Program-made: the position numbers and the translations under genes
Source: Symsagittifera roscoffensis
Lineage: Eukaryota; Xenacoelomorpha; Acoela; Convolutidae
Length of the DNA stretch: 64,000 bases
Reading direction: 5' to 3'
Assembly: GCF_963678635.1 (NCBI RefSeq)
Contig: NC_087068.1
Span: 1,798,001-1,862,000 of the forward strand
Part shown: positions 25,709-38,191 of the stretch, piece by piece
Layout of the letters: every line of letters starts with the position of its first letter
Position numbering within the stretch: position 1 is the stretch's first letter
Notes under the pieces: model-generated
The model's database searches: none
What the model was told of the DNA's origin: nothing
The model's input: the letters and a program-made list of their open reading frames with translations, nothing else

Positions 25709-26244
25709 ATGCCACTAAAAATTTCGTTCGCGGATAGTGGCGAAGCGAACAGTTTAGACGAGGACGACGAAAAATTCCGACAACGACTCAGTTCGATTCC
25801 CGCCATTTCCGAGAACCGACGACGCACAATTTTGCAAGAAGTAGATATTCTAGAAGAGGAAGAAGACGAGGACGACAATGACGACATCGACGGCAACAAC
25901 AACGCCACCGAGTCGTCGTCCAATCAGCGTTCAGCTTCTTCCGAATCGGCTAATAAGTCCGGAGATTCCAATTCGGATGACGAGCCATCGCCAAGAGCTT
26001 CCAGTGATCTAAAAGTAGAGAAACCCGAAGTCAAACCCGAAATAGCAGCAGCTTTTAAACCACCTCAGATAGTCCAGTATTGGCAAAATTTGCCCGAAGT
26101 TGTAGAAAGTGGCCTTCTGCAGAAACTGAGCAAAGATCAAATTAAGATGAACGAGGCTGTTTATGAGATTTTTAAGGCCGTCCGATCTTTCTACGTGAGT
26201 CTGTGTGTGATAACCGATGTCTTCAAGACGCCATTCGAACAAAA
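25709..26244 (+). CDS. RhoGEF exon 1: acidic N-terminus and start of DH domain
   Basis: I chose the ATG at 25709 (context AAAATG). The frame is open 54 nt further up, and an AG at 25679-25680 after a T-rich tract could instead be an acceptor for an earlier exon. The first 130 residues are acidic and Ser-rich (EEEEDEDDNDD, SSSNQRSASS) and probably disordered. Near residue 120 comes the ephexin-type lead-in with QYWQNLPEV, then DH helix 1 (QIKMNEAVYEIFKAVRSFY). The exon ends in GTAAGC with two bases of a Lys codon. An earlier GTGAGT at 26195 would break the frame into exon 2, so I prefer 26244. The antisense Ser-rich frame here is a shadow. Confidence 0.85.
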
Positions 26245-26779
26245 GTAAGCAAAGCGACAAGCCACAAATAAATCACTTCAAGCTTCCTTTAAATCGATAC
26301 CCATTCTTTCTTGTCTGCCAAAATTATAAAGTGGGATGGGTTTAAGGTTTAGAAATAGCCGTGAGTATTGACAAAATGCTGCAAATTTTGCAACTTATTT
26401 GTTATTTTTTCACAACACTATAATCCTTTATAATTCATTGTAATTAACTTTAAGTGGATTATTATACTTTTAAGTTTTCTGATGCACATTAAATATAATG
26501 GACTTAACCTCCAATTCTGATTCTAAAAGTGTAACAAGACTGCTCGTATTAGGGCAAAGCCCTGAATGTTCCAGTTTTTTAAAGGTCTATGAATGAAGCA
26601 GTGTCAGCTTTAGAAAAAATAATGATATTTTCGGAAAAAAAAAGAAAAAAATTACACAATTTTGAGTGTTTTTTAATCATCCTCCCACACGCCATATAAA
26701 ATACAAAGTATAAGATTTTGCTCCTGGTAACGTAGAAATTATGATAAATAGCCTGTTTCAACCAATTTAAAACGATTTC

Positions 26780-28990
26780 AATGAGGGATTAAATCTCCGT
26801 TAATAGCGCGAAAAATATCGCGGTTATTTGTCCCAAGTTGGTCAAAATGGCAATCTGTAAAGCCCAATAACTTTATTAAAAGAATATCACAGGTAAAAAA
26901 TCTTTTCGAATTCGAGCTCAGGACAACAATACCTTTCGGCTGATATAAAAATATAGTTCTTGCTTGTAAAGTCGAAGTTTGTCTGAAGAAGAAAAAACCC
27001 ACCGCGAATACAAATATTCCGTCATTTTCGTAATGAAAGCCGGAACAATTATTGTTCCGCAAGTAACGGAATATTTGTGCTCTGGATCGGGTTTTTTTTC
27101 TTCAGACAAACTTCGACTTTTTAACTAGCAATTTTTGACGGAATTTTTGAGTATCATTCAAAAGCTACTGTTGTCCTGAGCTTAAATTGAAAAGACATTT
27201 CACCTGTGATCATTTTTGGTAAAGTTACTGGGGTTTAAAGGTTGCCAATTTTGCCGATTAGGGACAATTAACGATCGGTATATTTCGCGCTATTAACGCG
27301 TAAGCGGAGATTTAATCCGTCTTAAGCATCGTTCCAAATTGGTTGGGGGAAGCTCATTTGCCATAATTGCTTTGTTACCAGGAGCAATATATATCACTTT
27401 TTACTTCATATGGCGTGTGAGTGATCAATTTTATACAAAATCTCATATTAAAACAATCATTTATTTTATTATAATTAGGTTTTTCATGTTTTTAATGCTC
27501 CTTAGACCCTAAAAGGCACTCCAAACATTCAAACATTCAAGCAGTCCAAACATTCAAGATTTCATTTTTTGAATTAAAAGACAAAATACTTATGCTCGGG
27601 AAGATTTTTTTCCAAGCTTTCAGCTGGCCGTTTTGGCGGTTTATGTCTGTCATTAAAAGTGTATTATTGCCAAAGCTCAAAATTGAAAAGAAGTTTTGGC
27701 TGCGATCATTTTTTTGTATTTCACAAAGGATTGAACTTGAGACTACTTTGTCCACAATAATTATAATTGTGATAAATCCAAAAAAGCAAAGTGAATCATT
27801 ACAAAAAGATGCGAGCCATCAATTTTTCTTTATTATTATGTTACTAGAATCAGCATAGTCATTATATTTCAGTTTATACTTTACATAGAGTGTGGGGGAT
27901 AAATTGAAAAAACGAGAAATAACGTCATTGACGTAAAATAGTCTTTTAAGATTTTGCCCTGATTCTAACAACCTCGTTGTTTCGACTTTCGCATAAAGTG
28001 ACGGAATAATTGTCGGAACAAATTTCGACTTTTTAACAAGCAATTTTTGACGGAAAGTTTTATTATAACTTTGGAAAAGTGTTGTTGTTTTGAGCTCAAA
28101 CTTAAAAAGACTTTTTACCTTTTACCTGTGATTTTTTTGTAAATTTTTTGGGAGAAAAGTTTGCCAAATTGGGACAATTAACGCGCGATTTATTTCGCGA
28201 TGTTAACGTGTAAGCAAAGCTTTAATTTGTCTTGGAAATCGTTCCAAATGCGTTAGAGCAAGCTATTTGTCGTAATTGCTACGTTACTAGAAGCTAAATC
28301 CACCACTCTTTGTTTAAATTGGCTTTTTGGAGGATGATTTTTAAAAACTTTTCAACAAATTTGGAGGATGATTATCAAAACTTTTCAACAAATTTTTAAA
28401 ATACAAAAAACTCAGCAAAAATTTCAAAGCAAAAGTTGCACCATAGACCATAAAAAGCAGTATAAACTTTCAGGGCTTTACTTTGATGCCAGCAGTCTTG
28501 TTGTTCTGACGTTCTCCGCGGAAATAACGGAATATTTCTGCTCGGGGTGGTTTTTGCTTCTTCAGACAAATTTCGACTTCATAACCAGCCGTGTTTGAAG
28601 GAATTTTTTACATCATTCAAAAAGTATTGTTGTTCTAAGCTTAAATTTGAAAAGATATTTCACCTGTGATCTTTTTTTTAAAAGTTATGGATGTATAAAA
28701 ATTGCCCTTCTGGCCAATTTGGGACAATTAAAGCGCGATACATTTCGCGCTTTTGACGACTAAGAGGAGTTTTAACCCGTCTTAGAAATCGTTCCAAATT
28801 GGTTGAAAGAAGCTTTTTTGCCGTAGTTTGAATTGTTACTAGGAGCGACGCTTTCCACTTTTTTTTATATGGCTTTTAATTTTTTTTCTTACAGTTATTT
28901 TTTTCATGTTGTTTCTTCTTCATAGACCTTTCAAAGGCAGTCGGAACATTCAGGACCTCGCCCTGATACGAGCAGTCTTGTTACAGTTTA
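26780..28990. repeat. Cluster of R1 dispersed repeats inside RhoGEF intron 1
   Basis: Decayed units of about 480 bp: one inverted (about 27040 back to 26780) and at least three direct (about 27050-27540, 27960-28350, 28490-28985). Shared phrases in order: TAACGGAATATTTGTGCTC, TTCAGACAAATTTCGACTT, AGCAATTTTTGACGGAAT, TTTCACCTGTGAT, CCAATTTGGGACAATTAA, a palindromic CGCGATATATTTCGCG core, ATCGTTCCAAATTGG, GTTACTAGGAGC, ending GATACGAGCAGTCTTGTT. The first two units meet head to head at about 27040, forming a hairpin. No coding frame is shared among the copies. Confidence 0.75.
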
Positions 28991-29141
28991 AAAAAAACAC
29001 GTACATTTTGTTCAAAATCACCTATGGCCACAAATTTTAGAGTCAGCTGCAGTTCGTTGCAATGAGCCGAGAACAGCTCGTATAAGGCCAACTTTGATGA
29101 CTTCCGATAAGAATAACTTAAAAACAGAAATTGTTCTCTAG

Positions 29142-29367
29142 GTTTGCCTCATCTCACAAATTCATATGCAAGAATCTCTTCCTGAACATCACCACAATTA
29201 CAGAGGTCACTGACCGGCTAATAGGTCAACTGGAGGAGGTGCAAGGTGACAATGTGCAGATGGAGCCTGCATGCATCAAAGTAGTGGGGGAGTTTGCGGA
29301 TGAGCTGTTCGAGAAGCCCTTCACGTTCTACTGTTCGAATAAGGAGTCACAGAACAAGGCGTTACAG
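29142..29367 (+). CDS. RhoGEF exon 2: central DH domain
   Basis: After TCTCTAG, one base completes the Lys codon from exon 1. The 75 codons give DH helices 2-5: a KNLFLNITTITEVTDRLI segment corresponding to the family's LFSNLEEILELH region, then ELFEKPFTFYCSN, which matches the well-conserved PYxxYCSN of ephexins. The exon ends phase 0 after CAG. The donor reads GTTAAT, weaker than the others in this gene, and reading through it quickly loses DH similarity and hits a stop at 29469. Confidence 0.83.
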
Positions 29368-29816
29368 GTTAATCTCTATGATTCAAAAATGGTCTTCTAC
29401 CGGGTCAGACCAGACCATTGCTATGCTATTATTGAAAGAAAATCCTGTAACTCAAAAACAAATTTATGAAATTCTGAACTTTTGAAAGCGACTAAGTTCG
29501 ACAGCTTAAAACGGCAAATTTCGATCAGTTTTTTTTAATTAACTGTTGAGCATAGATTGCCTCTCGTGGCTCGCTACATTTTAGCTTGATTGGAAAATAA
29601 TTTGCTCGAAAGTCAGAGAACTCGAGTGAAACATATTTCAAAATCCGAACTATGACATTAAATGTTTTACTATGATGCTTAACTTGACCGCAACAGAGCA
29701 TTTTGAGGCGCCATAACTTCTTCTCACCAGCCGCTTTTTGAGAAGGGTCAAAGCATCATATCAGATCTAAAATGAAACTCAAGCTCTCCGGCACTCAGTT
29801 AAGAGAGAAAACAATA

Positions 29817-31880
29817 GACCCGGGTTGACCTCCATACACCAAAAGCGCTTATCATACAATTCCATACATCAAGTGTATAGAAAAAATGCTTGTCATACAA
29901 TTTTCATACAATTTTGAAAAATGGTAGAAAAAAGGTTTAAACTAATTTTTGCGGCTGTTTGATTCTAATAAAACAGTCGGGTGATGAAAAAATTGAGGTT
30001 TTTGTTTTTTGAAAAAAAAACACTTATCATACAATTCCCATATATGAAAATTGTATGACAAGCACTTTTTTCATTATTGATAAAGTTTTCAGAAATCTTA
30101 TGAAAAGGTTTTTCAAGAAGCTGTATATGAGTCAAAAGCGTTTTTTGCTCAATTTATGTTTTTTTTTCATCAAAAACAGCATTTCAAATTGGAATGAAAA
30201 AATTGCTCTTGTCATATAATTCCCATATATGAAAGTTGTGTGATAAGAACTTTTTCTAGTAAAAAAAAATCAGAAATGCTCTGAAAACAAATTTCAGAAA
30301 TGTTCAAATGAGATAATAGCGTTTATTGTTCAATAGAAGCGCTTTGGACTTCAAAAAAAGGAAAAAATTTTGGAATCAAAAAAATGCTTATCATATCGAA
30401 TGAAAAATTCGAGGTTTTTGTTTTTTGAAACTTGTATGATAATCACTTTTTTCATAAAAGCAAAATTTTTTTAAAACTTCCGAAAAAAAACTTATAAAAC
30501 ATTTGTATGTTTCGGCTGGAGGCAAGGCAATTGTCTTTCATAACTATAGTTTGTAGTCGATTCTCGACCTGACCTTCTCTTTCTTAGCGTCTGATGTTGA
30601 AATTTTTTCCGGGAAAAATTGATTAGTCGGGTTTTAGTTTGTCTGCTATTGTTTTGTCGGTTTAACTAGCACCCCGAAAACTTTTTGCGGTGTATTCACT
30701 TTTCAAGTTATTCTCAAGTGTCGTTCATTAATTCATATTTTCACAAGTGTCGTTCATATTTGGTCGGCCTAAATGATTCGGGCTCTTATTTTGTCTGCTC
30801 ACCGAACTTACTCTGCATTAGCATTAAGATAAATTTTTAAAAATAAAATCGGCTGGTAGTATGGTCGGCTGCAAATTTTTCAAGTTTTCTTCTCTGTTCA
30901 GAGATTGCACGTTTTATGGGATGGTCTTTGACGTAATTTTTGTCTCACTTCATTTTAAAAAGTGTTAATCATACAATTTTCATAAATGACAAACTTTTAC
31001 TCATACAGTTTTCAGATATGGGAAACTTCTAGTTTACAATTTCCATATATGGAAAAAATTTTATCATAGAGATTTCATACAATTTTCCGTACGAATGGAA
31101 TTGTATGGAATTGTATGACAAGAAGTTTCTCATATATGGAAATTGTATGATAAGAAGTTTTTGTCAACACGGGGATTCAATTAAAATACACCTCCATACT
31201 TATGCTTATGCTTATCTTACAATTCCATCAAAGAAGTTCGTGAAGAAAATGCTTTGCGCACAATTGCCTTTTATGAAAACTGTTTGGCAAACTTTTTTCT
31301 ATACAAACAAAAACTGTGAAACCATTCAAAATTTCTTTCAGGTTTTTTTGAATCAGAGACCTTTTATTTGGCAAATGTTTGATTTTAGGGAATGGAAAAA
31401 ACTAACCATACACTTTTCACTAGTGAAAACTGTATGATAAGTATTTTTTCCTTTCAAAGTTTCCAAAATTTAGAAATAATATTTAGTTCTCATTTTAGTC
31501 GCTAAACAAGTTCTTTGAAAAATTACGAACATTTCTGTTAGACCCACCCACCAGATTTATTACACAGAGAAATCGCAAATCACAATGTCTTAATTGTTAT
31601 TTTTCGATGAGAAAATTACATGAAAAACTAAATCTATCCGAAAAATCACTATTTTTACAATACTGAGGGAATAAAGTAAAACAACTCACTTGACACATCT
31701 CAAAACGTAGTTTATTCCGCAATTATGCTACTTTTTTGAGTATTGCTATCTAGTCATACAATTGCTTTAAAAAATGTTAGTCATGCTATTTTAATACAAT
31801 TTTTTTTCTATGGAATAGCATGGAATGGTATAACAAGCATTTTTTCAATAATGAAAAATGATGGCTAGCTTTTTTCCATC
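29817..31880. repeat. CCCGGGTTGACC foldback/MITE family, one or more nested copies
   Basis: Starts at CCCGGGTTGACCTCCATAC (29817) and is made of many alternating inverted phrases of the type CTTATCATACAATTCC / GGAATTGTATGATAAG. Internal right-type ends occur near 31131-31173 (GTCAACACGGGGATT) and 31850-31872 (CCATCCCGGGTAG). A probable second copy starts near 31174. Between repeats the DNA is AT-rich without coding potential. It lies wholly in RhoGEF intron 2. Confidence 0.6.
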
Positions 31881-31999
31881 CCGGGTAGTTGTAGGCATAA
31901 GAATTATTTTTTACTGAAGTTTTCTCTGAATTTTAAAATAATCTATTGATTTTGATAAGAAAAAAGAACAGACTTTGAAAATTGACGATCGGTTTAAAA

Positions 32000-34900
32000 A
32001 TTATAAGAATTAATTCTTCAATCAATTTTAACCGATTGTAGCCGATTGCAATGTACTAGAAGAATTTTTATAAGAAGTAATTCTTATAAAGAAGTAATTC
32101 TACTAGCACTTCTTATGAGAATTAATTCTACAATCATTTTGAACCGATTGCAGCCGATTGCAATGTACTAGAGTCATTTTTATAAGAAGTAATTCTTATA
32201 AAGAAGTAATTCTACTACCACTTCTTATGAGAATTAATTCTACAATCATTTTGAACCGATTGTAGCCGATTGCAATGTACTAGAAGAATTTTTATAAGAA
32301 GTAATTCTTATAAGAAGTAATTCTACTGCCACTTCTTATGAGAATTAAATCTACAATCATTTTGAACCGATTGTAGCCGATTGCAATGTACTAGAATCAT
32401 TTTTATAAGAAGTAATTCTTATAAGAAGTAATTATACTACCACTTCTTATGAGAATTAATTCTGCAATCATTTTGAACCGATTGTAGCCGATTGCAATGT
32501 ACTAGAATCATTTTTATAAGAAGTAATTCTTATAAAGAAGTAATTCTACTACCACTTCTTATGAGAATTAATTCTACAATCATTTTGAACCGATTGTAGC
32601 CGATTGCAATGTACTAGAATCATTTTTATAAGAAGTAATTCTTATAAAGAAGTAATTCTACTACCACTTCTTATGAGAATTAATTCTACAACCATTTTGA
32701 ACCAATTGTAGCCGATTGCAATGTACTAGAAGAATTTTTATAAGAAGTAATTCTTATAAGAAGTAATTCTACTACCACTTCTTATGAGAATTAAATCTAC
32801 AATCATTTTGAACCGATTGTAGCCGATTGCAATGTACTAGAATCATTTTTATAAGAAGTAATTCTTATAAAGAAGTAATTCTACTACCACTTCTTATGAG
32901 AATTAATTCTACAATCATTTTGAACCGATTGTAGCCGATTGCAATGTACTAGAATCATTTTTATAAGAAGTAATTCTCATAAAGAAGTAATTCTACTACC
33001 ACTTCTTATGAGAATTAATTCTACAATCATTTTGAACCGATTGTAGCCGATTGCAATGTACTAGAAGAATTTTTATAAGAAGTAATTCTTATAAAGAAGT
33101 AATTCTACTACCACTTCTTATGAGAACTAATTCTTCAATCATTTTGAACCGATTGTAGCCGATTGCAATGTACTAGAATCATTTTTATAAGAAGTAATTC
33201 TTATAAAGAAACAATTCTACTACCACTTCTTATGAGAATTAATTCTACAATCATATTGAAACGATTGTAGCCGATTGCAATGTACTAGAAGAATTTTTAT
33301 AAGAAGTAATTCTTATAAGAAGTAATTCTACTACCACTTCTTTTGAGAATTAATTCAACAATCATTTTGAACCGATTGTAGCCGATTGCAATGTACTAAA
33401 AGAATTTTTATAAGAAGTAATTCTTATAAAAAGTAATTCTACTACCACTTCTTATGAGAATTAATTCTACAATCATTTTGAACCGATTGTAGCCGATTTC
33501 AATGTACTAGAAGAATTTTTATAAGAATTAATTCTTATAAGAAGTAATTCTACTACCACTTCACATGAGAATTAATTCTACAATCATTTTGAACCGATTG
33601 TAGCCGATTGCAATGTACTAGAATCATTTTTATAAGAAGTAATTCTTTTAAAGAAGTAATTCTACCACCACTTCTTATGAGAATTAATTCTAAAATCATT
33701 TTGAACCGATTGTAGCCGATTGCAATGTACTAGAAGAATTTTTATAAGAAGTAATTCTTATAAAGAAGTAATTCTACTACCACTTCTTATGAGAACTAAT
33801 TCTTCAATCATTTTGAACCGATTGTAGCCGATTGCAATGTACTAGAATCATTTTTATAAGAAGTAATTCTTATAAAGAAACATTTCTACTACCACTTCTT
33901 ATGAGAATTAATTCTACAATCATATTGAACCGATTGTAGCCGATTGCAATGTACTAGAAGAATTTTTATAAGAAGTAATTCTTATAAGAAGTAATTCTAC
34001 TACCACTTCTTATGAGAATTAATTCAACAATCATTTTGAACCGATTGTAGCCGATTGCAATGTACTAGAAGAATTTTTATAAGAAGTAATTCTTATAAAA
34101 AGTAATTCTACTACCACTTCTTATGAGAATTAATTCTACAATCATTTTGAACCGATTGTAGCCGATTTCAATGTACTAGAAGAATTTTTATAAGAAGTAA
34201 TTCTTATAAGAAGTAATTCTACTACCACTTCACATGAGAATTAATTCTACAATCATTTTGAACCGATTGTAGCCGATTGCAATGTACTAGAATCATTTTT
34301 ATAAGAAGTAATTCTTTTAAAGAAGTAATTCTACCACCACTTCTTATGAGAATTAATTCTAAAATCATTTTGAACCGATTGTAGCCAATTTCAATGTAAT
34401 AGAAGATTTTTTATAAGAAGTAATTCTTATAAGAAGTAATTCTACTACCACTTCTTATGAGAATTAATTCTACAATCATTTTGAACCGATTGTAGCCGAT
34501 TTCAATGTACTAGAAGAATTTTTATAAGAAGTAATTCTTATAAAAATAATTCTACTACCACTTCTTATGAGAATTAATTCTACAATCATTTTGAACCGAT
34601 TGTAGCCGATTGCAATGTACTAGAATCATTTTTATAAGAAATAATTCTTATAAAGAAGTAATTCTACCACCACTTCTTATGAGAATTAATTCTAAAATCA
34701 TTTTGAACTGATTGTAGCCGATTGCAATGTACTAGAAGAATTTTTATAAGAAGTAATTCTTATAAAGAAGTAATTCTACTACCACTTCTCATGAGAATTA
34801 ATTCTACAATCATTTTGAACCGATTGTAGCCGATTTCAATGTACTAGAATCATTTTTATAAGAAGTAATTTTTATAATAGTAATTCTACTACCACTTCTT

Positions 34901-35844
34901 ATGAGAATTAATTCTACAATCATTTTGAACCGATTGCAGCCGATTGCAATGTACTAGAATCATTTTTATAAGAAGTAATTCTTATAAGAAGTAATTCTAC
35001 TACCACTTCTCATGAGAATTAATTCTACAATCATTTTGAACCGATTGTAGCCGATTGCAATGTACTATAATCTTTTTTATAAGAAGTAATTCTTATAAAG
35101 AAGTAATTCTACCACCACTTCTTATGAGAATTAATTCTAAAATCATTTTGAACCGATTGTAGCCAATTTCAATGTACTAGAAGATTTTTTATAAGAAGTA
35201 ATTCTTATAAGAAGTAATTCTACTACCACTTCTTATGAGAATTAATTCTACAATCATTTTGAACCGATTGTAGCCGATTTCAATGTACTAGAAGAATTTT
35301 TATAGGAAGTAATTCTTATAAAGAAGTAATTCTACCACCACTTCTTATGAGAAGTAATTCTACAATCATTTTGAACCGATTGTAGCCGATTGCAATGTAC
35401 TAGAAGAATTTTTATAAGAAGTAATTCTTATAAGAAGTAATTCTACTACCACTTCTTATCAGAATTAATTCTACAATCATTTTGAACCGATTGCAGCCGA
35501 TTGCAATGTACTAGAATCATTTTTATAAGAAATAATTCTTAAAAAGAAGTAATTCTACTACCACTTCTTATGAGAATTAATTCTACAATCATTTTGAACC
35601 GATTGTAGCCGATTGCAATGTACTAGAAGAATTTTTATAAGAAGTAATTCTTATAAAGAAGTAATTCTACTACCACTTCTTATGAGAATTAATTCTACAA
35701 TCATTTTGAACCGATTGTAGCCGATTTCAATGTACTAGAGTCATTTTTATAAGAAGTAATTCTTATAAAGAAGTAATTCTACTACCACTTCTTATGAGAA
35801 TTAATTCTACAATCATTTTGAACCGATTGTAGCCGATTTCAATG
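32000..35844. repeat. 112-bp satellite array (~34 monomers) in RhoGEF intron 2
   Basis: The monomer is 111-112 bp. It contains ATAAGAAGTAATTCTTAT (a perfect 7-bp stem), AGTAATTCTACTACCACTTC, ATGAGAATTAATTCTACAA and CCGATTGTAGCCGATTGCA. Monomers differ at a few diagnostic bases. Rare variants (GAACTAATTCTTCAATC, TTCAACAATC, CTTCACATGAG, TTCTTTTAAAG) recur in the same order 669 bp apart (33.06-33.73 versus 33.73-34.40 kb), so a six-monomer higher-order repeat was duplicated. No spacer sequences separate monomers, so this is not a CRISPR array. Confidence 0.97.
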
Positions 35845-35901
35845 CTTCTAATGGATTCATCTTGCGGCGTACTTTGAAATCACCAACAATGATGAATTTA
35901 G

Positions 35902-36340
35902 GACATCGAGTCGCACCCTCAACTGTCATTGTTCCTGCGAGAACTTCAGAAGGATCCCAAGTGTCAAATGATGCCTCTAAGCGCCTTCCTTCTCAAACCC
36001 ATGCAGATGCTGACCAAATGGCCGATCCTACTTTATGCTGTGAAGAAATACGAGCAACATTGCCCCCCGTTATTACATTTCACCCTCAAAAAAACAATTA
36101 CTAAGGTTGAAAACTTGGCCGCAAACTGTGATAAGTTCCGGACCCAGTTAGCTCACCAAGACAAGCTAATAACAATCGAAACCCAAACAGATTGGTCCAA
36201 AAATTCCCACTACCCGCTGACCAGTAGGAAAAAAGATGTCATGATATTTCTGGACAAGTGCAACTTCAGAATGTGGTCTAAACTGCTGCCAAACCAGAAC
36301 ATTGGGAAAAGTCCGATCAGATTTTCAGTAAAAAAGATAT
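35902..36340 (+). CDS. RhoGEF exon 3: DH CR3 region and start of PH domain
   Basis: The acceptor is AATTTAG and the frame is phase 0. It encodes FLRELQKDPKCQ then LSAFLLKPMQMLTKWPILL, the DH conserved region 3 (usual form FLLLPMQRVTRLPLLL), with the usual Arg/Leu after PMQ replaced by Met-Leu. It continues through the last DH helix to ETQTDWSK, equivalent to the family's TQLDFSK linker, and into PH strand 1. It ends at GTGAGT in phase 1. Two oddities of context: the 112-bp satellite array stops 57 bp before this exon, and an LTR begins 70 bp after it. Confidence 0.85.
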
Positions 36341-36410
36341 GTGAGTCTAAATTTCATTTGAAAAAAAATTGCAGCTAAACTACATGCAAACGTCATCCGC
36401 TGAGAAGAAA

Positions 36411-36901
36411 TGCAAACTCGGTGCACATTAAGAGAAGATGGCGGTAAGATAAGTACATTATCTTAATCACAAGGAGCTCAAAAGTTTTGATATCCCAATG
36501 ATTATCTTTAGTCAGTACTATTTAAGATATCAGTTTTTGGGTGACAATCCCAAACATGTTTCGAAAAGATTTTTCTTTTTTTTTTCTAGTCAACATTAGC
36601 CTCCTTTGATTCTAGATTACCTCCTTCTGGAGTCTTTAATCAATGGGTATCAATATAACTTTAGAGCTAAAGAGACATCAAATGAAGGTATATTCGAAAC
36701 TCAAACTTGGCGCAACAAATCATAGACAGCAGTCTCGCTTCCAAGGTGAAATTTTAAGGCGCTTCTCTGTTTCCGCAAAGTTCACCACACAATCATGGAC
36801 TTCAAGGCTGAACATAAATGATTAGCATCATCGATAGCTTATGATGGCTTATTTATAAATAAAATCATGGTATAAATCGATATAAATCCGGATGGATGAC
36901 A
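36411..36901 (-). repeat. LTR of element X (left on the map, 3' LTR in minus sense)
   Basis: 491 bp, starting TGCAAACTCGG and ending GGATGGATGACA. The partner is the split right LTR ending at 44257 (AATAACA). The two differ at many positions, so this is an old insertion. It starts 70 bp after the exon 3 donor. Confidence 0.72.
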
Positions 36902-38191
36902 CTCCCCGGTTTAGCTCAAAACTTTGTTCAGTCTAATCAGCTTTACTCTTCTTATATTCCTCTTTTTCTCACTTCATCTCTTGTTGAGTTTTCCTCGCAC
37001 TGCAGTCTCTCCCTTGGCGGTCTGATTTCTTTTCCTCCTCTGGTTTTCCGTTTCCTTGGACTGGTTCTACCTCTGGTGACTTCGTGTTGTTTTCGTCCAG
37101 TTGCCCCTTTCTGATTCCTGGTTTTTCTTGATCATTTCGGCTTTGATGTGTTTCCTGTCCGATATTTTGTCCTGTCCGATGAGATTTTGACAGTTTCAGA
37201 GTCCTTCTGTAGTTTCGTTTTGGATTATTCTAATTTCGATTCCCTCAAAAACTGCAGGCAGACCTTCACTTCTGTCTTGTCTATGTGCCCTTTTTGCTCA
37301 GCCGTTGCGCGTACTAGCTCTTTGGGGATGGCGCTTGCATTGTAGGTTTGATGGCGATTTGGGTGTCTCGTGTCTTTTTCTTTTGTCGTTTTGATTGGAA
37401 ATAATAGGTATAGGGTTACCCAATTTTGAGTCCAGGGTTCCAGGTCTTGTCCTAATTGACACCCTTGTTGAACTTGTTTCTGTGTGCCTTTTCTGGTAGT
37501 ACTTCGTTTTACTATTACGACGATGAAACTTCGGAGTCTCATGTTGATGACACCGGTACCATAAAGATGATTTCGCCTTTTGGTTTTGGGATGCTTCTTG
37601 TGCTTTTTCCATGTTGTTTTGTTTGCTGTTTGCATTGTTTCTGGCCACGTGTTTGTAAATCCTCGCTGCTGATTTTTTCCCAAGTGCTACTCCCGTGTTT
37701 GCTAGTCTTTTTTAAATGTTGAATTATTTCGGTTGTCTCGGTTTGTGACTTTCTACATTTTTGCTGGTTCTCTGCTCCAGTGTTTGCTTGCCTGCTTGTT
37801 TGGTTGCCTTTATCTTCGTACAATGTCTTTTTATCCTTTTAACGAACATTGTATACGCCCTTGCCTCTGAATTTTCGATAAATCGGTAGCTCTTATCGGG
37901 TTTAGCCGAATTGCAGGAAAAGAAATCACTCAGTTGTGTTGATCAACATTTTCCATCAATTTTGTGTTTGGGACATACGCGAACCTGCTGTTTCGTAGTA
38001 GTCGGGGTTCTTACCCGAACAGTGTGTTTGGAATCAAAGCAGTGTGTGGGGTGTAAGTTAAGACTTTTTCCTACCTGCGTTTTGTATTTTCGTAGGAACA
38101 CGGATGATTCCTATGCTTTCTGTGCAATTTTTACTTTTTTCCTGGCTAACTGTATTATTTTTAGTTTGGGTTTTCAATCGATGTAATCAAG
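36902..38191 (-). pseudogene. Residual interior of element X
   Basis: Minus-strand frames of 90-150 codons (for example 37683-37225 and 37823-37539) are rich in Lys, Gln, Thr and Ser, resembling in composition the disordered pol tail of the Ty3/gypsy elements nearby. They overlap one another and lack any enzymatic motif. I treat them as remnants and assign no function. Confidence 0.35.

Noticed and set aside
25540-25923. Ser-rich minus-strand frame opposite RhoGEF exon 1
   Set aside because: It is the antisense of the acidic Glu/Asp-rich segment; the plus strand has the DH lead-in and splice-consistent frame.
26195-26200. GTGAGT as the exon 1 donor of the RhoGEF
   Set aside because: Using it shifts the frame into exon 2 and drops residues matching the DH helix; the GTAAGC at 26245 keeps phase and homology.
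32000-35844. Regular repeats resembling a CRISPR array
   Set aside because: Monomers abut with no unique spacers, the period is 112 bp and the context is an animal intron; it is a satellite.
37225-37823. Overlapping Lys/Gln-rich frames as real proteins
   Set aside because: Several frames on both strands overlap in a T/C-rich tract; they lie within a deleted LTR element and lack motifs.
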